Assembly (NCBI RefSeq): GCF_002209355.2
Contig: NZ_CP106855.1
Span: 434,001-498,000, forward strand
Length of the DNA stretch: 64,000 nt
Reading direction: 5' to 3'
Source of the DNA: Bdellovibrio sp. SKB1291214
Lineage (GTDB): Bacteria > Bdellovibrionota > Bdellovibrionia > Bdellovibrionales > Bdellovibrionaceae
Shown here piece after piece: positions 43,857 through 53,196 of the stretch. The notes below the pieces were generated by a model, which was given only the letters and a program-made list of their open reading frames with translations, had not been told where the DNA came from and did not search any database. Positions within the stretch are counted from its first letter, which is position 1; every line of letters begins with the position of its first letter. Made by a program: the position numbers and the translations under genes.

Positions 43857-45203
43857 GTTTATGCGATCTTCGGTGTTGACCAGATCTGGTTTCCAACCCG
43901 AGGGTTGTGTCGATGTGTTAAGTCCATCCGCTGAAGTCACGCCACCAGGCCCCGCAAAGTATCCCACGTTTGCTTCACGGTGAATAAATTCAGAGCGGAA
44001 TGTGATGTATTCATTCGGCATATAATCAAAGGTCGCAGAGGCATCCCACGCGCGGAATTCATCACCGGGGTTTTGCGAAAAGTACGGATTACCATTGCTA
44101 TCTAAAGCTGGATTTGTGGCACTGGCTCCGCCACTGGCACCAGTCTGTGAAGTTTGGATGGGTGGAATCAATACAAGGTAGCGTCCAGGATTATTAATCA
44201 TTCCCGCCCCTAAGGTCAGAGCGTACTTATCATTTGCAAACCACAGGCGATTGTAAGCCATCACTCCGATAAAGTACTGACTTGGAGTTTTGCTATCGCC
44301 ATTTGTACACTGTACACCACCACCATTTTCGCAACCGATGTCAGCAGTGATTGAAAAAGCACCTTTACTGATAAACTTTGAAGGCGTATCCAGGTATTTG
44401 TATTGAACCGAGTTATCACTGTGCATGCGAGTACGCCCTGGTGTTCCTAACGTATCAGATCCTACGTAGCCGTTAAACACCCAGGACCAGTCTCCCGTCG
44501 GACGATAGTTCACTTGGTACCCCACACCTGGGGCCTCATTGAACATTCCATAAGACTGCCAACCATTGATCAACCACAGCTCCGTTTTCAAGCGGTCCGT
44601 TGGAAACATCTGCAAGCGCAGTCCATTGAAAAACCACGGGGTGTTTGCCGAAGTGTAGGATGCTTGATAAGCCCAGTTCTCGAAATTGTAGTAACTGAAC
44701 AAACCAATGTAAGACATAAAAATGCCGGCATCTAAGTTCACACCGTTCATTGCATCCCAATGATAGCCACCATACGCTTCAGAAACATAGCGGTATGCGG
44801 TATTTGCATCCCACTGCCCCCGAGCCGTGGAGGCATCATTTCTGGGAGTCATTGAAGAATACATTCCGAACTGAGTCATGATACGACCCCGTACATTTTC
44901 ATAGTGGAAATCACCTCCCAAACCTAATTGAGTGACTTGCAATTCATTGGTGCGTCCCGAGGATGTCGAGCCCACCAGCGTGTGATCTTTGGGTGTGTTA
45001 AAATCAAGGACGGCATTCGTGTCTGCTAAGAACGACCCCGTAAAATACTTTGAATCTAACAAGGCAGATTTTTGCCGGTTGTTACCGTTCATCCAGGTAA
45101 AATCTGCGAATGCGAAGGGCTCTTCCGCCCCCGCCAAGGATGAAAAAGCAATTAGACTTGCGCTCAAACCCCAGCGCAAAAGCCATGATGATCTGTTGAT
45201 CAT
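43833..45203 (-). CDS. Outer-membrane beta-barrel protein, BBP2/OmpL-like porin
   Basis: 456 residues with signal peptide (LLRWGLSASLIAFSSLAGA). Features of the BBP2 family: FADFTWMNGNNRQKSALLDS at the start, YYNFENWAYQASYTSANTPW with FFNGLRLQ, and alternating aromatic strands ending in NLAMMVRF with C-terminal Phe. ATG 45203 has AAGGAG at 6 bases; the frame is open to 45239. A Cys pair in GCENGGGVQC may be a loop disulfide. It probably forms a diffusion channel. Downstream of the polysaccharide operon but separated by 145 bases with its own likely promoter. Confidence 0.85.
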   Translation of the reverse strand: MINRSSWLLRWGLSASLIAFSSLAGAEEPFAFADFTWMNGNNRQKSALLDSKYFTGSFLADTNAVLDFNTPKDHTLVGSTSSGRTNELQVTQLGLGGDFHYENVRGRIMTQFGMYSSMTPRNDASTARGQWDANTAYRYVSEAYGGYHWDAMNGVNLDAGIFMSYIGLFSYYNFENWAYQASYTSANTPWFFNGLRLQMFPTDRLKTELWLINGWQSYGMFNEAPGVGYQVNYRPTGDWSWVFNGYVGSDTLGTPGRTRMHSDNSVQYKYLDTPSKFISKGAFSITADIGCENGGGVQCTNGDSKTPSQYFIGVMAYNRLWFANDKYALTLGAGMINNPGRYLVLIPPIQTSQTGASGGASATNPALDSNGNPYFSQNPGDEFRAWDASATFDYMPNEYITFRSEFIHREANVGYFAGPGGVTSADGLNTSTQPSGWKPDLVNTEDRINLAMMVRF

Positions 45204-45253
45204 TGGGAACTCCTTTGTTTTGCAAAGGAGAATAAGCACGGGCGCATAAAGAA

Positions 45254-45274
45254 GGTGTTAAAACACCCCCCAAA
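45254..45274 (-). terminator. Weak hairpin after the polysaccharide operon
   Basis: GGTGTT / AACACC around a short AA centre. Read on the minus strand it is preceded by a G run and followed by TTCTTT. Only six pairs, so efficiency is doubtful. Confidence 0.35.
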
Positions 45275-45347
45275 AAAGTAAAGACTAAAACATTTTATTT
45301 AATTTTTATTTTTGATCTGGTGCTTTTTATTTGAATCAGGCAGCCAC

Positions 45348-47495
45348 TTAAACCGCCACCATATATTTCTGAAGAACGGCTTCAACAGTCGCAAGACTTA
45401 AAGGCTTTGCCACATAGTCCGTCATACCGACTTGCAAACAGCGTTCTCTTTCATCAGCCATTGCACTGGCTGTCATCGCGATAATTGGAACGTTTGCATA
45501 CTTTTCGATCTCGCGAATTTTTTGAGTGGCCAGATAGCCATCCATCTCCGGCATATGACAATCCATAAGGATGAGATCGAAATCGTCCTCATTCGCTTTT
45601 TCAAGGGCGAGCTTTCCATTTTCTACAACAATGAACTCATGCCCCAGTTTTGCCAGCATCCCGCGGATGATTAGCTGATTGACGGGGTTGTCCTCTGCGA
45701 CCAAGATATGAAGCTTGCCGTTTTTAGAAGGGGTTGCATGAACCACTGGCAGCACTTTAGAGGTTGCCTTATCCAGTACCAACTTAAACCAGAATGTTGA
45801 ACCACTGCCCTCTTCGCTGAAGAAACCAATGTGCCCGCCCATCAATTCAACTAAGGATTTGGTAATTGAAAGCCCTAATCCGGTCCCACCATATTTGCGA
45901 TTTGTAGCGGCATCGACTTGCTCGAATCTGCCAAAGATTCTGTCCCGGGCATTTTCAGGAATACCGATACCAGAGTCTTTGATTTGAACTTTGATCTCAT
46001 ATTGCAGCTCGCTGATGGATTCAACGTGAACGAAAACATCCACACCACCTTTTTCAGTAAACTTCAAGGCGTTGCTGATTAAGTTTACGAGGACCTGACG
46101 GAAGCGCGCAGGGTCACCCATCACGTTTGTCGAAGTTCCCAGATTTTCATGAAGCTGCAGATAAATCGACTTGTGGCGGGCTTGGAAGTTCATCAAGCTA
46201 ATCACTTGCTGAACAACTGGTCCTAAACTAAACGGGACCGTTTCTAGGTCAATTTTATTCGCTTCAACTTTAGAATAATCCAAAATGTCGTTGATAACAC
46301 TTAAAAGGCTTTCTGCTGAGGCCTTAATCAGTTCTGCATATTTTTTTTGTTCTTTATTAAGTGGAGTATCTAACAGTAAATCCGTGACACCCATCACACC
46401 ATTCATCGGAGTTCTGATTTCGTGACTCATGGTCGCTAGGAATCGACTTTTTGCCTCTGAAGATTGAATGGCTTGCGCTTCTGCGGCTTTGGCATCGTCG
46501 GCCAAGCGCTTTAATTTATTGGTGCGAGCACTGTCGCGTTTAAAACGCCAACCAAATGCAGCAAGAACAAAAGCCAATAATGACCCGAAGGCCAAAATCT
46601 TAAATTGCATCTGCGTTGCTTCGGCAAAGGCTTCTTTCGCTGGCCGGTCTAAAACGATCACCCACCCAAAACCATCTGAATCAAATTTCGTAGCCAAAGT
46701 TGTCCGGGCCTGGCCTTCTAATAACACTCCAGCGCTCCCGTGATCATGCACGTGATAATGATTGCGCTCTCCCGGTGCTGGCATGTCCTCGGCTGTCATC
46801 TCTGGCATCTTATTTTTCTCGCCCAGAATGACTTTACCCTCTTTGGAGTATATCGTCAGACGAACTGGAAAGCGGTCACGAAGTGGTTTGATCCATTGCT
46901 CGCTGACTTCTTTAGCCCAGCGCCAACTTAAGTGGGCAGCAAGGACCCCCACGATTTTTCCATCATGATAAAGAGGTGTCGCAAAATCGAAAAAGCGGAT
47001 TGGTTCCGCCTCTGTGCCGCCCAGAAGTTTATTTAAAAGGACAGCGTCGTGAACATCCCCAAAATAGTCTTTCTTTTGACCGTGGATATACCAATCCCTT
47101 TTAGAAATATCTGCACCTTCTAAAAGTCCTTCCTTACTGGCAAGGACCCGACCGTTTAAATCCGAAATACCAATCCACGCAAACTCAGGAAATGATTTTG
47201 CAAGCTGATTTAAAACCGCGCGCTTTTGGGCAACGGGAACCTTGGGATCAGTCAAGTTTGTTAACGTCGCCAAAGTTTTAATTTCTCCAGCACGCGCCCC
47301 AATAACCACGTCCATTTTGTCAGCGATATTGTAAGCCATGTCAGACAAAGTATGGCCCTGTTCGTATTCGATGCGGTCACGAACGGCTCGCCCGATAAAC
47401 CAGCTTAACAGGAAAGCACAAATGAAGATTACACCCGCCAAAATGAAGGACGTTCTGAAAATGAATCGCGAGTAAATCCCCTGAGTGCTCATCAT
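45348..47495 (-). CDS. Membrane hybrid histidine kinase (Cache-HisKA-HATPase-receiver)
   Basis: 715 residues. First membrane helix at about 13-35, a double-Cache-type periplasmic sensor (about 40-290; FPEFAWIGISDLNGRVLASK, KRDWYIHGQ), second helix near 300-318, a coiled linker, HisKA with TMSHEIRTPMNGVMG, HATPase (NLISNALKF, DSGIGI, GGTGLGLSI) and a receiver with LILMDCHMPEMDG. It starts within the HPt stop (ATGA). As last gene of the RR-YaiO-HEAT-GT2-HPt-HK operon it probably senses an extracellular small molecule and feeds the HPt and receiver encoded with it. Confidence 0.94.
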   Translation of the reverse strand: MMSTQGIYSRFIFRTSFILAGVIFICAFLLSWFIGRAVRDRIEYEQGHTLSDMAYNIADKMDVVIGARAGEIKTLATLTNLTDPKVPVAQKRAVLNQLAKSFPEFAWIGISDLNGRVLASKEGLLEGADISKRDWYIHGQKKDYFGDVHDAVLLNKLLGGTEAEPIRFFDFATPLYHDGKIVGVLAAHLSWRWAKEVSEQWIKPLRDRFPVRLTIYSKEGKVILGEKNKMPEMTAEDMPAPGERNHYHVHDHGSAGVLLEGQARTTLATKFDSDGFGWVIVLDRPAKEAFAEATQMQFKILAFGSLLAFVLAAFGWRFKRDSARTNKLKRLADDAKAAEAQAIQSSEAKSRFLATMSHEIRTPMNGVMGVTDLLLDTPLNKEQKKYAELIKASAESLLSVINDILDYSKVEANKIDLETVPFSLGPVVQQVISLMNFQARHKSIYLQLHENLGTSTNVMGDPARFRQVLVNLISNALKFTEKGGVDVFVHVESISELQYEIKVQIKDSGIGIPENARDRIFGRFEQVDAATNRKYGGTGLGLSITKSLVELMGGHIGFFSEEGSGSTFWFKLVLDKATSKVLPVVHATPSKNGKLHILVAEDNPVNQLIIRGMLAKLGHEFIVVENGKLALEKANEDDFDLILMDCHMPEMDGYLATQKIREIEKYANVPIIAMTASAMADERERCLQVGMTDYVAKPLSLATVEAVLQKYMVAV

Positions 47496-47914
47496 GCTGC
47501 TTCCGTCTCGATTTTCGAAAAGCTTACGACAAGCTGGTTCAATTCAGGAACGAATTTAGTTGTTCTTTTCAACACATCGGCGAACTGCACAACCAATTGC
47601 TCTTGAGTCCATGTTGCGGAGTTCACCTCAATCGTGCGAACGGCATCAGCAATGGATTGATCGTGAAAGTTCGAAATGGCTCCTTTGAATTTATGAGCTG
47701 TCGCATGAATCTTTTTAGGATCCTTGTCATCGATGGCTGCTTTAATGTCAGCAATCTGTGCTTCGTAGCTTTCTAAAAACAAACCTGCGGCTGCAATGAA
47801 AATCATGAACTCGCCCAAATAGCGCGTATCCATCATTTCCGCTAGTTCCGGTATATTAAAGCCTGCTGGCTCTAATTCCGGGCATGATTTTCTGATTGTT
47901 ACTTCAAGACTCAT
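47492..47914 (-). CDS. HPt phosphotransfer protein
   Basis: 140-residue four-helix protein with the phospho-accepting His74 in TAHKFKGAISNF, matching the HPt pattern A-H-x-L/F-K-G. No other domain. GGGGGAG precedes its ATG. It bridges the hybrid kinase downstream and the single receiver at 51044, which completes a His-Asp-His-Asp relay inside one operon. Starts 9 bases after the glycosyltransferase stop. Confidence 0.88.
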   Translation of the reverse strand: MSLEVTIRKSCPELEPAGFNIPELAEMMDTRYLGEFMIFIAAAGLFLESYEAQIADIKAAIDDKDPKKIHATAHKFKGAISNFHDQSIADAVRTIEVNSATWTQEQLVVQFADVLKRTTKFVPELNQLVVSFSKIETEAA

Positions 47915-47923
47915 TCGCTCCCC

Positions 47924-49312
47924 CTATTTTTTGGCGAATCCCGTTCGTTTCATCTCACCCCAACTATGGTTTCCTTTGAAGTGATCGATTAACGCCTTCA
48001 TCCGCCAATAGGAATTGATCTGACGATAACCAAAATTTTCGAAAATAGTTGATACTACTAAAAGGCCTATGTCACGCAGTCTTGTATAGCGATGATAGTA
48101 CAGCTCACCAATCACTACGGCACCCACGGAAATAAGCATTCCGTATAATATACTTGCTATGACCAAAGTAAAAATGCGATCACTTTCGACCAATCCAAAC
48201 ATGATACCCAAAGTAATTGCAATATACGCTGAAAGTTCGATAAATGGTCCCAATATATCGACGATGAAGTTATATGGGAATGCGAACATTCCAATCACTC
48301 CGTACTTGGGATTAAACATCATACGACGGTTTTCATACAGGCTTTGCAACAAGCCCACTTGCCATCTGCGACGTTGACGCTGCAATGTTTTTAAGTCTGA
48401 GGGAGCCTCGGTCCAGCAAACCGGGTCTGGCAGAAAACAAATGGAATACTTTTTATTCATGTCGCGATATTTGCGGTGCATACGAACCACCAGGTCCATA
48501 TCCTCGCCCATGCTGTCAGCTTGATATCCACGAACTGCGACGACGGCGTCTTTACGGAAAATACCAAAGGCCCCAGAAATCACCAGTGTCGAACCTAAAA
48601 CATCAAGACCCACACGACCGCAAAAAAAGCTGCGTATATATTCAACGATCTGCACTCGTTCCAACCAGCCGTCGGGCATTCTGTTGTCAACAGGTCGACT
48701 GTTTTTAAAAGTCGAACCATTAGCCAGCTGAATCGTACCGCCCGAAGCAATGGTATGAGGGTTCTCCGTAAACGGCATGGAGATCGCGAGCAAGGCATCA
48801 TCATTAAGTACCGAGTCAGAATCCACTGCACATACAAGATCATGAGAGCAATAATCGATAGCCACGTTTAAGCTATCTGCTTTTCCTGAATTCGGTTTAT
48901 CAATCAAAATTAAATTCGGGTGAATTTTGGAGCGATAAATGCCACGCACGGGTGCACGGCCCAGATCAGACATACGCACCACTTCGTCGGGCTCAAGCAA
49001 ACAGATTTTTTTCATAACCTCAAAGGTGCCATCCTTTGACCCGTCGTTCACAACCACAACTTCAATTTGACCGTACTTCAAACGAAGCAATGAATGGACT
49101 GAATCAACGATTGATTTTTCTTCGTTGTAAGCAGGAACGATAATTGAAACTGGAGGGGAAAATCCGTAAGACTTTCCATCACCTAATAAAGGCTTAATAA
49201 TTTCGCGACGGCGGATTGATATCAACGCCAGCATGAATAAGAAGATATAAAAGCTATTGATCGTCAAAAAGTAATAGGCAACGACTCTTAAGTACCACTC
49301 TAGAAAATTCAC
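47924..49312 (-). CDS. GT2 membrane glycosyltransferase (PgaC/cellulose-synthase-like)
   Basis: 462 residues, GTG start overlapping the HEAT gene stop (GTGA). N-terminal membrane helix, then a processive GT2 catalytic domain: VSIIVPAYNEEKSI, VVVNDGSKDGT, NSGKADSLNVAIDY, DSDSVLNDDALL (DxD), GEDMDLVVRMHR (ED catalytic base) and QRRRWQVG (Q/RxxRW). Several C-terminal helices form the translocation channel. Such enzymes polymerise and export a linear glycan (poly-GlcNAc, glucan or similar). No PgaB/BcsZ or PilZ partner is in the operon; the sugar is unknown. Confidence 0.93.
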   Translation of the reverse strand: MNFLEWYLRVVAYYFLTINSFYIFLFMLALISIRRREIIKPLLGDGKSYGFSPPVSIIVPAYNEEKSIVDSVHSLLRLKYGQIEVVVVNDGSKDGTFEVMKKICLLEPDEVVRMSDLGRAPVRGIYRSKIHPNLILIDKPNSGKADSLNVAIDYCSHDLVCAVDSDSVLNDDALLAISMPFTENPHTIASGGTIQLANGSTFKNSRPVDNRMPDGWLERVQIVEYIRSFFCGRVGLDVLGSTLVISGAFGIFRKDAVVAVRGYQADSMGEDMDLVVRMHRKYRDMNKKYSICFLPDPVCWTEAPSDLKTLQRQRRRWQVGLLQSLYENRRMMFNPKYGVIGMFAFPYNFIVDILGPFIELSAYIAITLGIMFGLVESDRIFTLVIASILYGMLISVGAVVIGELYYHRYTRLRDIGLLVVSTIFENFGYRQINSYWRMKALIDHFKGNHSWGEMKRTGFAKK

Positions 49313-50328
49313 GCTGCACCACCTTTGACGGATTCCATCATTTGATAATAAAGACGGCGGCCCTGGGGGCTGTCATCAAATGAAAGTCTTTCGATCAAAT
49401 CAAACTTCAAATCGGGTCTGATCTTAATCAAAGCCAAATAAGCAAAGTTTCGAAGCGTCGGAGACTCCACATGAGTCATTCGAACCAATAACTCCTCGGT
49501 ATCACCATCTGGCGCTACCGTTAAGCACATGGCATACTTGCGAAAATGGAATTGCTCAAACTCAGGGTGGCCCTCTGAACGAAGACCATCGATCAACTGA
49601 TCTTTTACAATAGGCATCGCTTCGGCAATTTGCAGACGGAAAACCACATCCAAACAGATTCCCAAAACATCCGGATCAAGATGCGTCTGAAGCAAGTACA
49701 GGAACTGCTCCGTATAACCTTTGGCGTACATCTCTAATAAATGAAGAGCTGTATCCATACGGTCGAGTTTTGCTAACGTCAGCAGTTCTTTACCCATATT
49801 GACATGTAACTTGGGGTATCTCACCTTCAACAAAAACTTTAAAGCGGCAAAATGCACGTAAGGCGAACTATCATTCAGCATTTTTGCGACGGTGCTGCCA
49901 GATTCCAAGTCCTGCAGGGTATCGATACGCGATAAAGCGGCAAGTCTTGTGGGAAAGCTTCCACCCAATAAGGCATCACGGTCCTCTTTTAAGAAACCTA
50001 GATCCTGATAGAGCTTAAATAAGTTATCACGATAGGAGCCGCTGACACTGCCAATGGCACTTAAGATTAAACCGCGAATAACTTTACGATAACGGGATTT
50101 TAAAAATTTTAAATCAGCGATATCCGTATTAACGCCCACACAAATATCAGTAACGCGTTCTTGAAGTTTGGGAATCATTTCCTTGTTTTCTTTTTCTATT
50201 CCCTTGCGATAAGCGGTGATAAAAAAGATTAAGGCTACAGCCATGGAATTGAGAATGACCTGAAATAATATCAGGTACATCGCCCAATCGCCATTTAGCT
50301 GTTGCTCTAACCATCCTACCAAATCCAT
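49309..50328 (-). CDS. Membrane-anchored HEAT-like repeat protein
   Basis: 339 residues. One membrane helix (MYLILFQVILNSMAVALIFF) then a cytoplasmic helical domain with HEAT-like units: PTRLAALSRIDTLQ, VHFAALKFLLKVRYP, TLRNFAYLALIKIRPD. Probably a scaffold that joins the receiver or the synthase to other partners. It begins 13 bases inside the YaiO-like gene and ends within the GT2 start, so stoichiometric expression is likely. HEAT-like proteins of this type accompany GT2/YaiO clusters in other proteobacteria (recollection). Confidence 0.8.
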   Translation of the reverse strand: MDLVGWLEQQLNGDWAMYLILFQVILNSMAVALIFFITAYRKGIEKENKEMIPKLQERVTDICVGVNTDIADLKFLKSRYRKVIRGLILSAIGSVSGSYRDNLFKLYQDLGFLKEDRDALLGGSFPTRLAALSRIDTLQDLESGSTVAKMLNDSSPYVHFAALKFLLKVRYPKLHVNMGKELLTLAKLDRMDTALHLLEMYAKGYTEQFLYLLQTHLDPDVLGICLDVVFRLQIAEAMPIVKDQLIDGLRSEGHPEFEQFHFRKYAMCLTVAPDGDTEELLVRMTHVESPTLRNFAYLALIKIRPDLKFDLIERLSFDDSPQGRRLYYQMMESVKGGAA

Positions 50329-51047
50329 CTAATGCCAGTACCCCATTGTGAACCGCTACGCATATGTCCCTGATAATCTTCTAAATTAAGAAAGATATGC
50401 CCAAGTCTGTGATAATAGGTCACAGTCAAACCATAAGAATCAAATTGATCAATGAGTCCCACGTCCTCACGATTTTCTCCACCTGCCCAAGATATTTCTG
50501 CACCCACACTTTTATAACGTGTGCGCAAAAACTCACGATGAGCATGATGCCAACCACCGTCTTCGTAAAACCAACTGCTATGGCCAATGCTCGTCATATC
50601 AGTGATAAAGAAAATGGCTTGCGGCTGTAGGCTGTAAACATCACCTGTCGCATAGTGCGCATAATGAAACCCCATTGAAAGGTCCCATTTCGAAAAATAT
50701 GTCGTATGGGGAATCAAAGAGGCCGAGGTCTGAGCTCCAACAACTGTGTCCCCGGCATAGGCGCCAACAAATTCCAGATAGCTGTGATATTTTTTAAAGA
50801 CGGCGGTGTCGCCAAATAAGATTGCATCTCGATCAAAGCCAGTGGTCGGTGTATAATCACGGTGTATGTGCTCGTAACCTAGATAATAACTGTTTGTATC
50901 GCTTGATTTGCCATTGAACTGAATTCTTTCGCCGGCTTCGTGATAAACGTTGCCATAGTCGCCTTTTGCATAAGACAAATCGACAGATTCAAAACCTGCA
51001 AACGCATTGAAAGAAAAAAACACGGACGCCAGGACAAACTTAATCAT
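50316..51047 (-). CDS. YaiO-like outer-membrane beta-barrel
   Basis: 243 residues with signal peptide (KFVLASVFFSFNAFA). The barrel has alternating aromatic strands: SYYLGYEHIHRDY, YHSYLEFVGAYAG, WDLSMGFHYAHY, YGLTVTYYHRLGHIFL, ending WGTGIRWIW with C-terminal aromatic. Resembles the YaiO family found beside GT2 synthases, where it likely forms the glycan exit pore. Start overlaps the receiver stop as ATGA. Confidence 0.8.
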   Translation of the reverse strand: MIKFVLASVFFSFNAFAGFESVDLSYAKGDYGNVYHEAGERIQFNGKSSDTNSYYLGYEHIHRDYTPTTGFDRDAILFGDTAVFKKYHSYLEFVGAYAGDTVVGAQTSASLIPHTTYFSKWDLSMGFHYAHYATGDVYSLQPQAIFFITDMTSIGHSSWFYEDGGWHHAHREFLRTRYKSVGAEISWAGGENREDVGLIDQFDSYGLTVTYYHRLGHIFLNLEDYQGHMRSGSQWGTGIRWIW

Positions 51048-51415
51048 GTGCGACCCAAGGTGATCTTCACCTTCGCAAGAATCAAAGGCAAATTATAGGG
51101 TTTCGTTAAATGGTCCAAGGCCCCGATTTCTAAGCTTTTCAAAGAAGCTTCTTCGGATTTATTCGAAGTCAGAACGATGGTTGGTGGCAGCACGTTTCTT
51201 TCGCGGGCGTGCCAAATCAATTCAATTCCAGAAAGTCCTGGCATTGAAATGTCCGTGATCAATAAATCAAACTTACTTACAGCTAAATGCTGTTCCAAAG
51301 CTTGTTGACCATCGGCCGCGCGTGACACTTGATATCCCGCCGATTTCAGAGCGCGCTCTAAGATCATTCCTTCGATTTCACTATCTTCAGCTATAAGAAT
51401 CCGTTTATTTTCCAT
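51044..51415 (-). CDS. Single-domain response regulator
   Basis: 123-residue receiver heading the polysaccharide operon. ILIAEDSEIEG acidic pocket, phospho-Asp in DLLITDISMPGLSG, Thr in IVLTSN and Lys in LTKPYN. No DNA-binding output, so it probably acts by contact, for example on the HEAT protein or synthase. It would receive phosphate from the HPt encoded five genes down. Confidence 0.93.
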   Translation of the reverse strand: MENKRILIAEDSEIEGMILERALKSAGYQVSRAADGQQALEQHLAVSKFDLLITDISMPGLSGIELIWHARERNVLPPTIVLTSNKSEEASLKSLEIGALDHLTKPYNLPLILAKVKITLGRT

Positions 51416-51685
51416 AAGTACAATTCTCTTCGGCGAGGCAATAGAGAATATATAGGGCCTGGGAATTGAAGCTGAGAATACTCCGATATCAAAACGTTCT
51501 AAAATTATCCGAGCGACATCTCAGGAAAATTTGAATGTGGTGTCCCCTCACATCCAAACTCTGAGTGATGTCATTCTGTTACGACTGAATTACACCCCAG
51601 CAAGTTCTCATCATGTGACTACTGAACTTTGGGCCGTCATCCGAATAGATCCGCATATACATAAATTTTTAATTAGAGGACGTAT

Positions 51686-52975
51686 ATGGGAACCTTAAAT
51701 TTAAAACTGATTTTGGCGACCGCTGCGATTTGCGCACTGGCGGCGTGTTCTACGGATTCTGGAATAAGTTGCGATGACAGACTTTGCAACACATATACTG
51801 ATCTCGCGATCGATCAATCCGATGTCACTGGCCAGGATATGGCAGCCTACAGCAGCGGTGGCGGGCTTCATTCGATGGCTCTTTTAGGTGACGTCTTATC
51901 CCTAACGCCCACATTAACATTAGTCGGAACTTTGGCACCACCCACTGTGAATGGCGCCCAAGTTCAAGCAAGCGATATCGCTGTAAGTGGATCAAAAGTC
52001 TATGTGGCGTATAATACGCGAGGTGCTACGCAAGCTGGCGCCATTGATGTGATTGATATCTCAAACCCTTACGCCTTGACGTTGCCGTCACAGGCTCTTT
52101 ACCCGACTTCAGATATTCATAAGGTTTATGTAAAAGGAACTTCTTTATATGCTGCTGGCGCGACCTCGGATAATGGTGGCGGAGGCAACCTGCAGAAGAT
52201 CACCCTGGATGCTAATGGTAAACTGACGTCCACGGTATCTTCTGTATTTTTAAGAAGTGCAGCAGATCCAACGATTCCAGCCTACGCAGGAACAAGTGTC
52301 GTCGCAGCTGGTAGCTATATATATGCTTTGTCAGGTAATAACGGAGGACTCTCGATTTTGAACAACTCCGACCTTTCAACAGTGGGATTTACTGCACTTC
52401 CCGATGCTCGTGATATCTCTTTTGATAGCTCAAGCAGTTCTCTCTATGCAGTGACAGGTAAAACTGCAAGTGCGGAGTCTTTAGTAAAACACTATGACCT
52501 AAACGGCAGCTTGCTCAGTTCTGGTAACGTCACTTTGTCAAATGGTGTGATCGATGAAGCAAAATCCACAATTACAACAGGCGCGACCTTCCAAATTGCG
52601 ACGAACGGTTACGGCGGTGCGCGCTTGATATGTTTATCCTCTGGCGCGATTTTAGGGACAGCAACAAATCCGACAGTGACGGGCCTGACGACAGATAAGA
52701 CCACTGCCAACGCAGCCGCTTTCGGGGCAGGTTATATGTTCGTTGCAAATGGTGAAGCTGGGGTGACTATTTATTCAGTCAATACGTCTTCACTTGTTTC
52801 AGGTTGCAGCTTAGTGACTATTACTTATTTAGGCAGATTTTCACTGGGCGCGAATGCTTCCGCGAACAACATCTTTTATACAAATGGTCACTTAGTTGTA
52901 GCAACCGGTCAGATGGGCTTTAAGATCGTAAAAGTAACGACATCTGTTCTGTCAGGCTTAGTACAAGCACTGTAA
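51686..52975 (+). CDS. Lipoprotein with beta-propeller-like repeats (LVIVD-like)
   Basis: 429 residues. Lipoprotein signal with lipobox LAAC (Cys21), then a Ser/Asp spacer. Repeats of the form 'D-I-A-V-S-G-S-K-V-Y-V-A' (residues about 95-110), HKVYVKGTSLYAAGA, SYIYALSGNNGGLSIL and FYTNGHLVVATGQMGFKIV suggest a six- or seven-bladed propeller of LVIVD type. Such surface lipoproteins are usually binding scaffolds. AGAGGAC precedes ATG 51686. The 270-base gap upstream, divergent from the receiver operon, holds promoters only as far as I can see. A terminator follows. Confidence 0.85.
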   Translation: MGTLNLKLILATAAICALAACSTDSGISCDDRLCNTYTDLAIDQSDVTGQDMAAYSSGGGLHSMALLGDVLSLTPTLTLVGTLAPPTVNGAQVQASDIAVSGSKVYVAYNTRGATQAGAIDVIDISNPYALTLPSQALYPTSDIHKVYVKGTSLYAAGATSDNGGGGNLQKITLDANGKLTSTVSSVFLRSAADPTIPAYAGTSVVAAGSYIYALSGNNGGLSILNNSDLSTVGFTALPDARDISFDSSSSSLYAVTGKTASAESLVKHYDLNGSLLSSGNVTLSNGVIDEAKSTITTGATFQIATNGYGGARLICLSSGAILGTATNPTVTGLTTDKTTANAAAFGAGYMFVANGEAGVTIYSVNTSSLVSGCSLVTITYLGRFSLGANASANNIFYTNGHLVVATGQMGFKIVKVTTSVLSGLVQAL

Positions 52976-52995
52976 TCTTAAATTCAAACCCACCG

Positions 52996-53034
52996 GGGGA
53001 GCTGGGAATTTCTTCTGGCTCCCCTGTTTTATTT
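52996..53034 (+). terminator. Intrinsic terminator after the lipoprotein gene
   Basis: GGGGAGC (52996-53002) / GCTCCCC (53018-53024) followed by TGTTTTATTTT. The remaining bases to 53196 contain no gene I can support. Confidence 0.85.
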
Positions 53035-53196
53035 TAAAAAATTCAACATTCAAATTCCCAACCTGAGACACTCGCACAAGCCGATTCTTGTCGCCACCCG
53101 CGGCCCTTGACAGCATTCATGGGATATTCGCGAGTTTATGGCAGCTGATCCTGGTACAGATCTGGCATTTTCCATAGGTATTCGTGGAGGTTTATA

